42,477 bases of DNA from Anaerolineae bacterium (GTDB lineage Bacteria; Chloroflexota; Anaerolineae; Aggregatilineales; Phototrophicaceae), in assembly GCA_026645945.1 (NCBI GenBank), contig JAPKMO010000027.1, forward strand, positions 1 to 42,477. The letters run 5' to 3'. The number at the start of each line of letters is the position of its first letter. The stretch's first letter is position 1. Below are positions 13,065-21,212 of the stretch, piece after piece. The notes below the pieces were generated by a model. It had not been told where the DNA came from and did not search any database. It saw nothing but the letters and a program-made list of their open reading frames with translations. A program made the position numbers and the translations under genes.

Positions 13065-14693
13065 ATGCGACGTGTATGGATTGTGATCGGCTCGCTGCTG
13101 GTTTTACTGCTGATGACCGGCTCAACCCTGGCCGACATGCCCCAGCAGGCGGGCGGCGTTTCCGCCAAGGCGATTCAGAATTTGAACCTGCGCGCCGGCC
13201 CCGGTACGCACTGGAAGCTGATGGGAACGGTTGACGCCGGCACGACGGTGCGCCTTGACGGGCGCGACAGCTCTGCCACCTGGGTGCGCGGCCTCGTGCC
13301 TTCCGGCGAAGTGTGGTGGATGGCCGCCGCCTACCTGGACATTTCGCCCGAACGGGTTCAGGCGCTGCCGGTCGTGGGCGCGGACTCGCCATCCCAGCTT
13401 ACCGGCCCGGCTCCGGCACAGCCCTCCAACGCCCCGGCGCAGCCGTCCGCGCCGGCAGCCCCCGCTGGCTCCGGCATCCCGGCTTCAACAACCGCCGCCG
13501 TGAACGTCCGCAGTGGCCCCAGCGCCAGCGCCGAACGAGTGGGCCGGCTGGCCTACCGGGCCGAAGTGCGCGTCCAGGGGCGCAGCGCCGATGGCAATTG
13601 GGTGCGCGCGGCGCTGCCGGAAGGCGGCACGGGCTGGATTTCGGCGGCTTATCTAACCATCACGGCGGCCCAGATCGCCACCCTGCCGGTGGTTGAGGGC
13701 GGCGCGGCGGCTCCGGCGGCTGCTGCGGCTGCGCCCGCGCCAAATGCCCCAATCGTGAACACCGCACCGGTCAGCGGTTTTAGCGTGGGCGGCCATGTCT
13801 CCGGTTTTGGCTCGGCGGCTATCAACGCCATGAACCGTGCCGGCATGACCTGGGTTAAAAAGCAGTACCGATGGGGCGGCAGCGAAGGCTCGATTACCGG
13901 TATGATTACCGATGCACATGCCAAAGGTTTTCGCATCCTGATCGGCGTCGTCGGCTCTGCCGGTTCGGTCAACGACCCCAATTACATCGAACGCTACGCC
14001 AGTTTTGTGGCCGGCGCGGCGGCGGCGGGCGCGGACGCCATCGAAATCTGGAACGAGCAGAATATTGACCGCGAATGGGCGGCGGGCAGTATTGACCCGG
14101 CTAAATATACGGAACTGCTGCGTCAGTCCTATAACGCCATCAAAGCCGCCAACCCGAATACGCTGGTCGTCAGCGGCGCGCCCGCGCCTACCGGCTTTTT
14201 TGGCGGCTGCTCGCCCAACGGCTGCGACGACGCTCCTTTCCTGGCCGGGATGGCGGCGGCGGGTGCGGCCAGATACATGGACTGTGTGGGCGTGCATTAC
14301 AATGAAGGCATCGTACCGCCCAGCCAGACCAGCGGCGACCCGCGCGGCAACAGCGGCCACTATACACGTTACTTCCTGGGCATGGTTAACACCTATTACA
14401 ATGCCTTCGGCGGCGCAAAACCGCTCTGTTTTACCGAACTCGGTTATCTCTCGCCGGAAGGCTTCGGCGGCCTGCCTGACCATTTTGCCTGGGCGGCTAA
14501 CGTCAGCGTTGCCCAGCAGGCGGCCTGGTTGGCCGAGGCTGTTTCGCTGGCGCGCAGCAGCGGCAAAGTGCGCCTTATCATCGTGTGGAACGTGGACTTC
14601 ACCAACTACGGCGCCGACCCGATGGCCGGTTACGCCATGATTCGGCCTGACGGCTCCTGCCCGGCTTGCGATGCGCTGGCCGGCGCACGTTAG
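13065..14693 (+). CDS. Secreted SH3-SH3-glycosidase-like protein (clan GH-A fold)
   Basis: 542 residues from the ATG at 13065. The frame is open further upstream, but that part crosses a promoter, a hairpin and the element at 12778, and the signal peptide (VWIVIGSLLVLLLMTGSTLA) begins here. Two bacterial SH3-like repeats follow (about 34-92 with NLNLRAGPGTHWKLMG, and 140-197 with AVNVRSGPSASAERVG), joined by Pro/Ala linkers. The C-terminal TIM-barrel domain (about 243-540) has IEIWNEQNIDREW with Glu331 as the probable acid/base and CFTELGYLSPEG with Glu458 as the probable nucleophile. SH3 domains often bind peptidoglycan, so a wall-bound glycan hydrolase is plausible. The substrate is unknown. 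The C-terminal CPACDALAGAR is shared with the next protein. Confidence 0.87.
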   Translation: MRRVWIVIGSLLVLLLMTGSTLADMPQQAGGVSAKAIQNLNLRAGPGTHWKLMGTVDAGTTVRLDGRDSSATWVRGLVPSGEVWWMAAAYLDISPERVQALPVVGADSPSQLTGPAPAQPSNAPAQPSAPAAPAGSGIPASTTAAVNVRSGPSASAERVGRLAYRAEVRVQGRSADGNWVRAALPEGGTGWISAAYLTITAAQIATLPVVEGGAAAPAAAAAAPAPNAPIVNTAPVSGFSVGGHVSGFGSAAINAMNRAGMTWVKKQYRWGGSEGSITGMITDAHAKGFRILIGVVGSAGSVNDPNYIERYASFVAGAAAAGADAIEIWNEQNIDREWAAGSIDPAKYTELLRQSYNAIKAANPNTLVVSGAPAPTGFFGGCSPNGCDDAPFLAGMAAAGAARYMDCVGVHYNEGIVPPSQTSGDPRGNSGHYTRYFLGMVNTYYNAFGGAKPLCFTELGYLSPEGFGGLPDHFAWAANVSVAQQAAWLAEAVSLARSSGKVRLIIVWNVDFTNYGADPMAGYAMIRPDGSCPACDALAGAR

Positions 14694-14710
14694 GTTTCCT
14701 TTTCGACGCT

Positions 14711-14760
14711 CCCATCCCTTTGCCGGCCAGCAGTTGAGCGGGGGGATGGGCTGTTTATTT
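14711..14760 (+). terminator. Terminator after the SH3-glycosidase-like gene
   Basis: CCCATCCC (14711-14718) pairs with GGGATGGG (14743-14750) around a loop of about 24 bases, followed by CTGTTTATTTTG. It would limit readthrough into the gene at 14779, so the cluster is not one simple operon. Confidence 0.6.
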
Positions 14761-14778
14761 TGATGACAGGTATTCAGA

Positions 14779-17679
14779 ATGTCTGAAACATCCGAAGAAG
14801 TGTTCGTCCAGGAAGATACCCAGCCCTTCAGCCCTTTCCGCCGCGAGGCAGAACCACCGCCCGCGCAGCGCAGCGGCTGTGGATGCGGCTGCTGGCTGCC
14901 CGCGCTCATCACGCTGTTTCTGGTCGGTGTGCTGGTGGTGGTCGGGCTGTTTCTGCCGCCGATTGACCTGTATAACCGGCTGTTCGGCGTGCAGTACGCC
15001 ATGTTAAGCGCGGAAAACAATGCCGTTCGCTCGGAAGACGGCGGCCTGACCGTGCTGGTAGACCCCGCCGACCCCGGCACAGATTTTGGCGTTGCGCTGG
15101 AAGCGGCGGCAAGTAACGCGCCGGAAAACGCGGTGGCGTTGGCAGCAGCGCCCGTTCACCTGGCGCTGCAAGGCTCGATTTATGATGTCCAGACCACCGG
15201 CAGGGCGCCCGCTTCGGTAACGATGACCGTCGCCATACCACCAACCGCCGGCGGCAGCGCCGACATGCTCGACCTGTATGGCTGGGACGAAGCCAGCGGT
15301 CTGTGGCAGTTCGTGCCATCTCATGCGGTTGCAGCCGGCCAGTTGACGGCTGCCGTCCGGGAAGTGCCGGACAAACTGGCGCTGTTCCAGGCCAGACTGC
15401 TGGAACAGCCGACCGTGCTGGTGGCGGTGGATGCCACCCAGGTGCTTTCGCCGGAAGCTGGGCAGCTGGCGACCATCGTCGCGCCGGGCGGCTTGCAGCC
15501 CACCATCGAGGGCAAACTCACCGGCAGCCTGGCCGCCGGTTTCGAGCTGAACCGGGGTTATCTGGTGATGCCGGTCATCCGCAACTATGCCGACCCGCGC
15601 GCCCTGGATATTGATACGGTAACGGCCATCCTGGGCAGCCGCGCCCTACGCAGCGAGCATGTCGGCCAGCTGGCCGCTTTTGCCGGCAGCGGCGGTTTCG
15701 CCGGAGTGGTGATTGATTACCGTGACCTGCCCGCTGCTTCCCGCGAGGCATTCAGCGCCTTCATCCGCGAATTGGGCGAACGCCTCCACCAGCAGGGGCT
15801 TCTGCTGGGCGTCACCGTTCCAACAGCCGTTAACACCAGCGGCGTGTGGGACACCGGCGCTTATGACTGGCGCGCCATCGGCGCGGCTGCCGACTACCTG
15901 CACATCAACCTGAGTTTGAACCCGGAGGCTTTCGCCCCCGGCGCTGACCGCCCGGTGGAAGCCATGCTGCGCTGGGCCGTCGGCGAAACCAGCCGCTATA
16001 AAATCCTGCTCGGCCTGTCCGCACTGTCGGTGCGTAAGGTCGAAGACCAGCTAACGACCGCCAGCTACCAGGACGCGCTGGCCGCCCTGGGCAGCGTCGC
16101 AATCCAAGCCGAAACCAGCGAAGCCGGGACGATTGTCCCTGGCACGGAAATTCGCGCCAGCCTGGACGGTTACAAAGCCGTTTCGGGCATGGATACGGTC
16201 GTACAATCGCCGTTTATTGATTACCTGGGCGAAGATGATACACCGGTCGCCCGCGTGTGGCTGACCACACCGGATGCGCTGCGCTTCCGCATGGATCGCA
16301 CCGCGCTGTTTGGGCTGGCGGGGGTGGCTTTTGAAGACCTGCTGGCCGCCGGCGTGGCCGATGGCATCTACCCGGCCATCCTCAACTACAAACTGCAAAT
16401 GCCCACGCCGCCCACGCAGACCGAACTGGCCCTGCGCTGGCGCATCGAAAGCGCGGGCGGCCTGCTGACTGAAATCACTACCGGCCTGGGCGAAGACCTG
16501 GTGACTACGCTGGAAGCGCCGGAAGGCAATTACGCCATTAACGTGGCTGTCGTCGGGGCGGATGGCGAAAAACCCCGCAGCGGCGCGGCAGTGGCGCTCT
16601 TTAACCCGACGCCGACGCCCACCCCGCTGCCGACCGCCACGCCCACGCCGGAGCCGACGCCCACCTCACCGCCGCCCCCCGTGCAGGCGCCCGCAAACCC
16701 TGCTCCTGCTGCGGCAGCCGTCGCACCGGGCGCGGGCAGCATCGTGGCCGGCAGCTTTGAGTACGGCGGTCACGTCACCAGCACCAGCAGCGAAGCCGCC
16801 GCCGCCGCCATGCGCCGCGCCGGCATGAACTGGATGAAAATCCAGATTCGTTATTCCGGCGGTATGTCTCCCGCCGTCGCCACCGAACATATCAACGCGG
16901 CGCGGGCGCGGGGCTTCAAAATCCTGCTGGCGCTGGTCGGCAACCCCGGCGAACTGGCGGGCGGTGGGCAGGGTTATATTCAGGAATTCGCTTCGTTCCT
17001 GGGCGGCGTGGCCGCGCTTGGCCCGGACGCGATTGAAGTATGGAACGAACCCAACATTGACCGCGAATGGCCGACCGGCCAGATCAGCGGCGCGACCTTC
17101 GCCGACATGATGCGGCAGGCGTACCAGGCCATCAAGGCCGCCAACGGCAGCGTTCTGGTCATCAGCGGCGCGCCCGCCCCCACCGGCGCCGAGGCCGCTT
17201 ATCCCGGCCAGGTCGTCAACGACGACCGCTTCATCCGCGACATGGTGGCTGCCGGCGGCCTGAACTACATGGACTGCCTGGGCGCGCACTACAACGAAGG
17301 CATCGTTGGCCCCAGCCAGCGCAGCGGCGACCCGCGCGACGGCTACTACACACGCTACTTCTGGGGCATGGTGGATACCTACTGGAGCCTCATCGGCGGT
17401 CAGAAGCCCATCTGCTTCACCGAACTGGGGTATCTGACGCCGGAAGGGCTTGGCCCGCTGCCGGAATTTTTCGCCTGGGCGCAAAATGTCACCGTCGGCC
17501 AGCAGGCTGCCTGGCTGGCCGAAGCGGCGGCGCTGGCCTCGCAAAGCGGCAAGGTGCGGCTGATGATCGTCTGGAACGTAGACTTTTCGTCCTACGGCTC
17601 TGACCCCCAGGCCGGTTACGCCATGATTCGGCCCGGCGGCGTCTGCCCGGCCTGCGACGCGATGGCGTCCGCACGGTAA
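14779..17679 (+). CDS. Membrane-anchored GH18-like plus glycosidase-like fusion (966 aa)
   Basis: A cytoplasmic acidic tail with a CGCGC patch (about 34-38) is followed by one membrane helix (LITLFLVGVLVVVGLFL, about 43-60). The middle (about 225-560) resembles the YaaH-type GH18 barrel: GFAGVVIDYRDLPAASREAF, LHQQGLLLGVTVP, ADYLHINLS. The catalytic Glu of the GH18 motif is replaced by Arg315 (I-D-Y-R), so it is probably non-catalytic and perhaps glycan-binding. A Pro/Thr-rich linker (about 610-650) leads to a second barrel (about 665-966) nearly collinear with the preceding gene's, with WNEPNIDREW (Glu757) and CFTELGYLTPEG (Glu882). Both Glu residues are kept, so this half may be active. The substrate is unknown. 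The start lies 85 bases after the previous gene. Confidence 0.87.
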   Translation: MSETSEEVFVQEDTQPFSPFRREAEPPPAQRSGCGCGCWLPALITLFLVGVLVVVGLFLPPIDLYNRLFGVQYAMLSAENNAVRSEDGGLTVLVDPADPGTDFGVALEAAASNAPENAVALAAAPVHLALQGSIYDVQTTGRAPASVTMTVAIPPTAGGSADMLDLYGWDEASGLWQFVPSHAVAAGQLTAAVREVPDKLALFQARLLEQPTVLVAVDATQVLSPEAGQLATIVAPGGLQPTIEGKLTGSLAAGFELNRGYLVMPVIRNYADPRALDIDTVTAILGSRALRSEHVGQLAAFAGSGGFAGVVIDYRDLPAASREAFSAFIRELGERLHQQGLLLGVTVPTAVNTSGVWDTGAYDWRAIGAAADYLHINLSLNPEAFAPGADRPVEAMLRWAVGETSRYKILLGLSALSVRKVEDQLTTASYQDALAALGSVAIQAETSEAGTIVPGTEIRASLDGYKAVSGMDTVVQSPFIDYLGEDDTPVARVWLTTPDALRFRMDRTALFGLAGVAFEDLLAAGVADGIYPAILNYKLQMPTPPTQTELALRWRIESAGGLLTEITTGLGEDLVTTLEAPEGNYAINVAVVGADGEKPRSGAAVALFNPTPTPTPLPTATPTPEPTPTSPPPPVQAPANPAPAAAAVAPGAGSIVAGSFEYGGHVTSTSSEAAAAAMRRAGMNWMKIQIRYSGGMSPAVATEHINAARARGFKILLALVGNPGELAGGGQGYIQEFASFLGGVAALGPDAIEVWNEPNIDREWPTGQISGATFADMMRQAYQAIKAANGSVLVISGAPAPTGAEAAYPGQVVNDDRFIRDMVAAGGLNYMDCLGAHYNEGIVGPSQRSGDPRDGYYTRYFWGMVDTYWSLIGGQKPICFTELGYLTPEGLGPLPEFFAWAQNVTVGQQAAWLAEAAALASQSGKVRLMIVWNVDFSSYGSDPQAGYAMIRPGGVCPACDAMASAR

Positions 17680-17691
17680 ACGTTTACAAGG

Positions 17692-17722
17692 CGGCGGCCG
17701 GCCATACGGTTAAAGGCCGCCG
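17692..17722 (+). terminator. Hairpin after the GH18-like fusion gene
   Basis: CGGCGGCC (17692-17699) pairs with GGCCGCCG (17715-17722). The T-tract is poor (TCTGTGATG), so termination strength is uncertain. Confidence 0.45.
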
Positions 17723-17740
17723 TCTGTGATGTAATGATAA

Positions 17741-17815
17741 GAGTTTATCCGTAAACCCACCAGACAGGGGGCTTAAGCCCACGGTTCTGCTATCAGATCA
17801 ATCGGTTTATGGATA
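17741..17815. mobile_element. Dispersed palindromic element, full copy B
   Basis: TATCCGTAAACC at the left end (from 17746) and GGTTTATGGATA at the right end (to 17815) are terminal inverted repeats with one mismatch, around GGGCTTAAGCCC. Apart from a few substitutions it equals the inverted copy at 40086-40160, including the outer GAGT. No coding capacity. A GGGG-CGCG-CCCC palindrome follows at 17821-17840. Confidence 0.8.
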
Positions 17816-17869
17816 GGTTCTAAGGGGACGCGCCCCCTTATAACGCACGATAAACAAGAGGAGCGGAAG

Positions 17870-19315
17870 ATGTCCTCACAATCTGTCATCCGGCGGCGGC
17901 GGCAAATTCGGGATTTTGCCCTGGTGTGGACGGCCATCACCGTCATCATGGGAGCCTGCACCTTCGTCGCCATCTACACGGCTTACGGCTCGCTGAACCA
18001 GGACGCCGCCAACCCCAACCAGCGCCAGGTGGCGTTATATACGCCCACCACCGGCGCGGCGGCAGTCGTCCCGACGGCTATTCCCACCCTACAGATTGCC
18101 GCGTCCGTCCCCAGCGCCACGCCGCAGCCGCCGCCCGCGACCGAAATCGCTCAGGCCGCGGTCAGCGCGGCACAGCAGGCAACCGTCGCGCCGGAGCCGG
18201 CCAGGCCCACCCCCACGCCGCTGCCGATTGACGACCGCCGTTATCAAGTCGGTATTCAGGTGCAGTACAGTCTGGACATGAACCCTGACAACCAGGACGG
18301 CTGGATGCGTGAGGTCGGCCAGAAACTCGGCATGGAGTGGTTCAAACAGCAGGTGCGCTGGGAAGACGTACAGCCCGCCCGCGACCAGTGGGATTGGTCA
18401 AAACTCGATCTGGTGATGCCTTCTGCCGCCAGGTTCGGCCTTAAAACCATGATGTCCATCGTCACCGCCCCGGACTGGGCGCGCGAGCCGGGCGTCAACG
18501 TGCAGAAACACGGCCCGCCCGCCAGCAATGCCGATTACGTCAACTTCGTGACCGAAATCCTGAAGCGTTACCCCAACCAGGTACACGCCATCGAAGTCTG
18601 GAACGAGCAAAATCTCGACCGCGAGTGGACTTCCACCGGCGGGCTGAGCGCCGCCAACTACGTGGCGCTGCTGCGCGATACCTATACGGCGGTTAAAGCC
18701 ATTGATCCCGGCATCATCGTCATCAGCGGCGCGCTCTCACCGACCGGCGGCTGGACGGAGCCAGATGGCCGCGTGAGCGCCATTGACGATTTTGATTACA
18801 TGACGCAGATGATTAACGCCGGGCTGCTGAACTATGCCGACTGCGTGGGCGCGCACCACAACGGTTATAACATCGGCCCCAGCGTCCCCTGGGACAGCGT
18901 GCCGCCCGACGCCAGCGCCAGCTTCCGGGGACCGTTCGATAACCCGCACCACAGCTGGAGCTTTTACAGCACCCTGCGTACCTATGCCAACAAAATCCAG
19001 GTGGCCGGGGGCGATCAAAAGTTATGCGTGACCGAGTTCGGCTGGGCCTCCACCGAAGACCTGGGCGGTTATCCCCCCGGTTTCGAGTTCGCCAACGACA
19101 ATACCCTGGACGAACAGAAAGAATGGACGATTCAGGCCATCCGGTTGATGGGTGAATGGGACATCGTGTGGCTGGCCTTCCTGTGGAATCTTAACTACGG
19201 CCCGCAGGCCGGTTGGGACACCAACAACGATAACGTTCCGTACTCCATTATCGGCAAAGACTGGCAGTTCCGCCCGGTTTACGACGCACTCATCGAATGG
19301 AATCAACAACGATAA
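17870..19315 (+). CDS. Membrane-anchored glycosidase-like protein (clan GH-A fold, 481 aa)
   Basis: A basic N-terminus (SQSVIRRRRQIRD) and one membrane helix (FALVWTAITVIMGACTFVAIY, about 15-37) place the rest outside. A long Thr/Pro/Ala linker (about 45-120) leads to the barrel (about 125-481). GVNVQKHGPPASNADYVNFV and the YPNQVHAIEVWNEQNLDREW segment (Glu246 probable acid/base), VISGALSPTGG, CVGAHHNGYNIGPS and CVTEFGWAST (Glu389 probable nucleophile) parallel the two preceding proteins, though the sequence is more diverged. GAGGAGCGG lies just before the ATG. It overlaps the next gene by 19 bases. It may degrade or remodel an envelope glycan; the substrate is unknown. Confidence 0.88.
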   Translation: MSSQSVIRRRRQIRDFALVWTAITVIMGACTFVAIYTAYGSLNQDAANPNQRQVALYTPTTGAAAVVPTAIPTLQIAASVPSATPQPPPATEIAQAAVSAAQQATVAPEPARPTPTPLPIDDRRYQVGIQVQYSLDMNPDNQDGWMREVGQKLGMEWFKQQVRWEDVQPARDQWDWSKLDLVMPSAARFGLKTMMSIVTAPDWAREPGVNVQKHGPPASNADYVNFVTEILKRYPNQVHAIEVWNEQNLDREWTSTGGLSAANYVALLRDTYTAVKAIDPGIIVISGALSPTGGWTEPDGRVSAIDDFDYMTQMINAGLLNYADCVGAHHNGYNIGPSVPWDSVPPDASASFRGPFDNPHHSWSFYSTLRTYANKIQVAGGDQKLCVTEFGWASTEDLGGYPPGFEFANDNTLDEQKEWTIQAIRLMGEWDIVWLAFLWNLNYGPQAGWDTNNDNVPYSIIGKDWQFRPVYDALIEWNQQR

Positions 19316-20550
19316 CCCGGCGGCGGTTCTCTCAAACCTTCAGGGTCAGGGCCGGCCTTACAGGGGTTGGCCTGACCCTGTTTTTTGTGGCGCTTATCGC
19401 CCGCTTCAGTCTCTATGACCCCTTCCAGGCCGCTGCCGTCACCAACCCGCCCTTTACGTCTCTGACCTACGGCATCCATGTTTTTCTGTGGTGGGATAAA
19501 ACGCGCGCCTCGATTCACCTGGATTGGGCGCGGTTGATGGTTTTCAGCCATGTTAAACAGGTGTTCGCTTGGGAGGACATCCAGCCGCAGCCCGGCCAGT
19601 GGGACTTCGCCCGCGCCGATGAAATCGTGGACGAAACCGGCCAGAAAGGGCTGAAGCTGGTCGCCCGTTTGAGCGACGCGCCGGACTGGGCGCATCCCAG
19701 CCTGCAAGGCCATAAGGACGTTAATTTTGTGGATGCCCCGCCCGACGACCTGGATAACTGGGCGGCCTTTTGCGGCGCGGTGGCGGCGCGCTACCGGGGG
19801 CGTATCGCCGCCTATCAAATTTGGAACGAGCCGAATCTTTCCCGCGAGTGGGGCAGCCGCCCGCCCGATCCCGCCGCGTATGCACAACTGTTGCGTGCGT
19901 GCGGCCAGGCCGTGCGCGCCGCCGACCCCGCCGCCATCATCATTTCGGCGGGTTTGGCGCCCACCGGCACGTATGACCAGACCGCCATCCCGGATGATGT
20001 TTACCTGCAAGCCCTATACGACGCGGGGTTTCAGCGTCATATAGATGTGGTGGGCGTCAACGCGCCGGGCTACAATAATCCCCCACAAGTCAGCCCGGAT
20101 GAAGCGGTGGCGCGCGGCAGCCAGCGGTTTTTTACCTTCCGCCGGGTGGAAGACCTGCGAAAAATCATGGTTGCCAACGGCGACGCCGCCCGCCAGATGG
20201 CGATTTTAGAGATGGGCTGGCACAGCAACCCCGGCATTGACGCCAGCTACGCCTGGTACGCGGTGGACGAAGCCACCCAGGCGCGTTATCTGGTGGATGC
20301 CTACCGCTACGCCGCCGAACACTGGCGGCCCTGGATGGGGCTGATGACCACCATCTACCTGGCCGACCCATCCTGGACGCCTGACCGGGAGGAATACTGG
20401 TGGGCGATCACCACGCCGGAAGGTTATACCCGCCAGGCTTTCCTTGACCTGGCAAACATGGCAAAATACTGCGGCAGCCGGGTTATCCCGGCCCGGCAGC
20501 CCGACAGCCCGGAGGCGCTTGGCCTTGTCACCGTTGATCCTTGCGATTAG
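19297..20550 (+). CDS. Membrane-anchored glycosidase-like protein, fourth paralogue (417 aa)
   Basis: It starts inside the 3' end of the previous gene. The N-terminus is basic (TRRRFSQTFRVRAG) with a membrane segment (LTGVGLTLFFVALIARFSLY, about 21-40). There is almost no linker before the barrel, unlike the three upstream paralogues. The barrel has VFAWEDIQPQPGQWDF, LVARLSDAPDWAHP, IAAYQIWNEPNLSREW (Glu178 probable acid/base), IISAGLAPTG, and MAILEMGWHS (Glu305 probable nucleophile). It therefore retains the catalytic pattern of clan GH-A families such as GH39/GH5, but I cannot assign a family. The overlap with its neighbours on both sides indicates tight coupling with the genes at 17870 and 20525. 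Confidence 0.87.
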   Translation: MESTTITRRRFSQTFRVRAGLTGVGLTLFFVALIARFSLYDPFQAAAVTNPPFTSLTYGIHVFLWWDKTRASIHLDWARLMVFSHVKQVFAWEDIQPQPGQWDFARADEIVDETGQKGLKLVARLSDAPDWAHPSLQGHKDVNFVDAPPDDLDNWAAFCGAVAARYRGRIAAYQIWNEPNLSREWGSRPPDPAAYAQLLRACGQAVRAADPAAIIISAGLAPTGTYDQTAIPDDVYLQALYDAGFQRHIDVVGVNAPGYNNPPQVSPDEAVARGSQRFFTFRRVEDLRKIMVANGDAARQMAILEMGWHSNPGIDASYAWYAVDEATQARYLVDAYRYAAEHWRPWMGLMTTIYLADPSWTPDREEYWWAITTPEGYTRQAFLDLANMAKYCGSRVIPARQPDSPEALGLVTVDPCD

Positions 20551-21031
20551 TTATTTTTTCCACCTGCTCGCTACCGTTGTCTGGATTGGCGGGTTGGTCA
20601 TTCTGGTTGTGCTGGTCTGGCCGGAGGCGCGCCGCGTCCTGGAACGGGATACCACGCTGCTGACGCTGCTCACCCGGCTGCGCCGCCGTTTCGTCCCGCT
20701 CAGCAACTTCAGCCTGGTGGTGCTGGTTATCACCGGCCTGGTTCAGATGTCCGGCGACCCGAACTACGACGGCCTGCTGCAATTCAACAATGACTGGAGC
20801 CGGGCGATTCTGTTCAAACATATTGCCGTCGCCGGTATGGTGATCGGCGGCGTGGTGTTACAATACGTCGTAACCCCGGCGCTGGAACGTGCGACCCTGC
20901 TGCTGGAACGCGGCAAAGGCGACCCGGCGGAGTGGGAACGGCTGCGCCGCCGGGAAATCCGGCTGACATGGCTGAATGTCGCCCTGGGGGTAGCCGTCCT
21001 CGCTTTCACCGCCTGGGCGACCGCGCTCTAA
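20525..21031 (+). CDS. CopD-like four-helix membrane protein
   Basis: About 168 residues with four membrane helices. The start is set at TTG 20525 because GGAGG lies at 20511-20515. The open frame begins earlier (20444), but inside the upstream gene and without a ribosome site. The first helix (SYFFHLLATVVWIGGLVILVVLV) carries the His and the WIGG pattern of CopD-type (copper resistance/copper import-like) membrane domains. Further helices are FVPLSNFSLVVLVITGLVQMS, ILFKHIAVAGMVIGGVVLQYVV and LTWLNVALGVAVLAFTAWA. Copper handling is the family-level association, but CopC or other metal genes are absent here, so the role is open. It overlaps the glycosidase-like gene by 26 bases. Confidence 0.8.
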   Translation: MSPLILAISYFFHLLATVVWIGGLVILVVLVWPEARRVLERDTTLLTLLTRLRRRFVPLSNFSLVVLVITGLVQMSGDPNYDGLLQFNNDWSRAILFKHIAVAGMVIGGVVLQYVVTPALERATLLLERGKGDPAEWERLRRREIRLTWLNVALGVAVLAFTAWATAL

Positions 21032-21212
21032 TCCGTTCCGGGGACAGGCAGAGGCATCCAGGCGGCACGGCGTTTTGCCGCCGTCCGGTTGGGGGGCGTA
21101 CAGTGAATGTGATGCCGGCAATGATCTTGCTGCTGAGAATAAAACCTGTGAATTTTAGCGCCGACTTCATGCGGAATGCACAGGACTTAGCATTTCCCAA
21201 AGGGGGCTATGG

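Noticed and set aside
13653-15080. 475-residue minus-strand ORF
   Set aside because: It is antisense to two recognised glycosidase-like genes and has no domain of its own.
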